A stretch of DNA of 6,857 nt from the NCBI GenBank assembly GCA_002448495.1, contig DJYL01000001.1, forward strand, positions 1 through 6,857, read 5' to 3'. Of this stretch, positions 6,771 to 6,857 are shown in pieces (the stretch's first letter is position 1; each line of letters opens with the position of its first letter). The stretch comes from Pseudoselenomonas ruminantium (GTDB lineage Bacteria > Bacillota > Negativicutes > Selenomonadales > Selenomonadaceae). Under the pieces are notes generated by a model. The model was not told the DNA's origin. It made no database searches and worked only from the letters and a program-made list of their open reading frames with translations. The translations under genes and the position numbers were made by a program.

Positions 6771-6842
6771 ATGCACAGATATATTGTAGTTTATCGGGCA
6801 GTTTGTGCTGAAGATATCCAGTTCATGCGTTGTTTGGGGTGA
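6771..6842 (+). CDS. Possible 23-codon mini-ORF directly after rnfA (doubtful)
   Basis: An ATG directly abuts the rnfA stop codon (TAAATG) and opens a frame of 23 codons to TGA 6840-6842. The predicted peptide begins MHRYIVVYRAVCAEDIQ and resembles no family I know. No dedicated Shine-Dalgarno sequence is seen, although reinitiation after rnfA would be possible. Its stop falls just before the next putative ribosome binding site. Most likely this is an untranslated spacer, or a translated spacer without a function of its own. Confidence 0.15.
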   Translation: MHRYIVVYRAVCAEDIQFMRCLG

Positions 6843-6844
6843 AC

Positions 6845-6850
6845 GGGGAG
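6845..6850 (+). promoter_or_regulatory. Putative ribosome binding site of the next gene (expected rnfB)
   Basis: GGGGAG followed by the A/T-rich TAATTTT ends the window seven bases later, so a start codon at or just after the window edge would be ideally spaced. In the clostridial Rnf order C-D-G-E-A-B the next gene should be rnfB, which is missing here. The identity of that gene is inferred from order only. Confidence 0.55.
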
Positions 6851-6857
6851 TAATTTT

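Overview
The window carries a block of tightly packed genes, all on the + strand, and looks like a chromosomal region of an anaerobic Firmicute. Moderately high GC coding sequence, strong AGGAGG-type ribosome binding sites, and an Rnf cluster in the clostridial order C-D-G-E-A fit a member of the Negativicutes (Selenomonas-like). That placement is an inference from style and gene order, not from a marker gene.

Positions 2-1813 hold the C-terminal ~600 residues of a bacterial SWI2/SNF2-family DNA-dependent ATPase whose 5' end lies outside the window. Positions 1814-2139 hold no clear gene. This stretch contains a short coding-like fragment (open frame 1834-1938), a strong Rho-independent terminator (about 1944-1971), a 30-base pure A/T tract (2049-2078), and a plausible promoter just before the next gene.

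From 2140 onward the genes form one apparent operon: an RseC-family membrane protein with a Cys cluster (2140-2568), then rnfC (2608-3978), rnfD (3975-4997), rnfG (4990-5553), rnfE (5553-6191) and rnfA (6195-6770). From rnfC to rnfA, neighbours overlap by 1-8 bases or are separated by 3 bases. Together they encode five of the six subunits of the Rnf complex, the membrane ferredoxin:NAD+ oxidoreductase that couples electron transfer to Na+ or H+ export. RnfC is the NADH/FMN and Fe-S module, RnfD and RnfG carry covalent FMN, and RnfA and RnfE form the membrane core that holds an intramembrane Fe-S centre. rnfB, the ferredoxin-facing Fe-S subunit, is not in the window. A Shine-Dalgarno-like GGGGAG at 6845-6850, seven bases before the window edge, suggests that the next gene (expected to be rnfB) starts at or just after the end.

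Most of the window is a recognisable Rnf locus. The most interesting point is in RnfE. The second of two normally conserved membrane cysteines, which help bind the Fe-S centre between RnfA and RnfE, is Ala109 here. The nearby conserved proline is also lost, and so is the matching proline in RnfA. RnfA keeps both of its cysteines.
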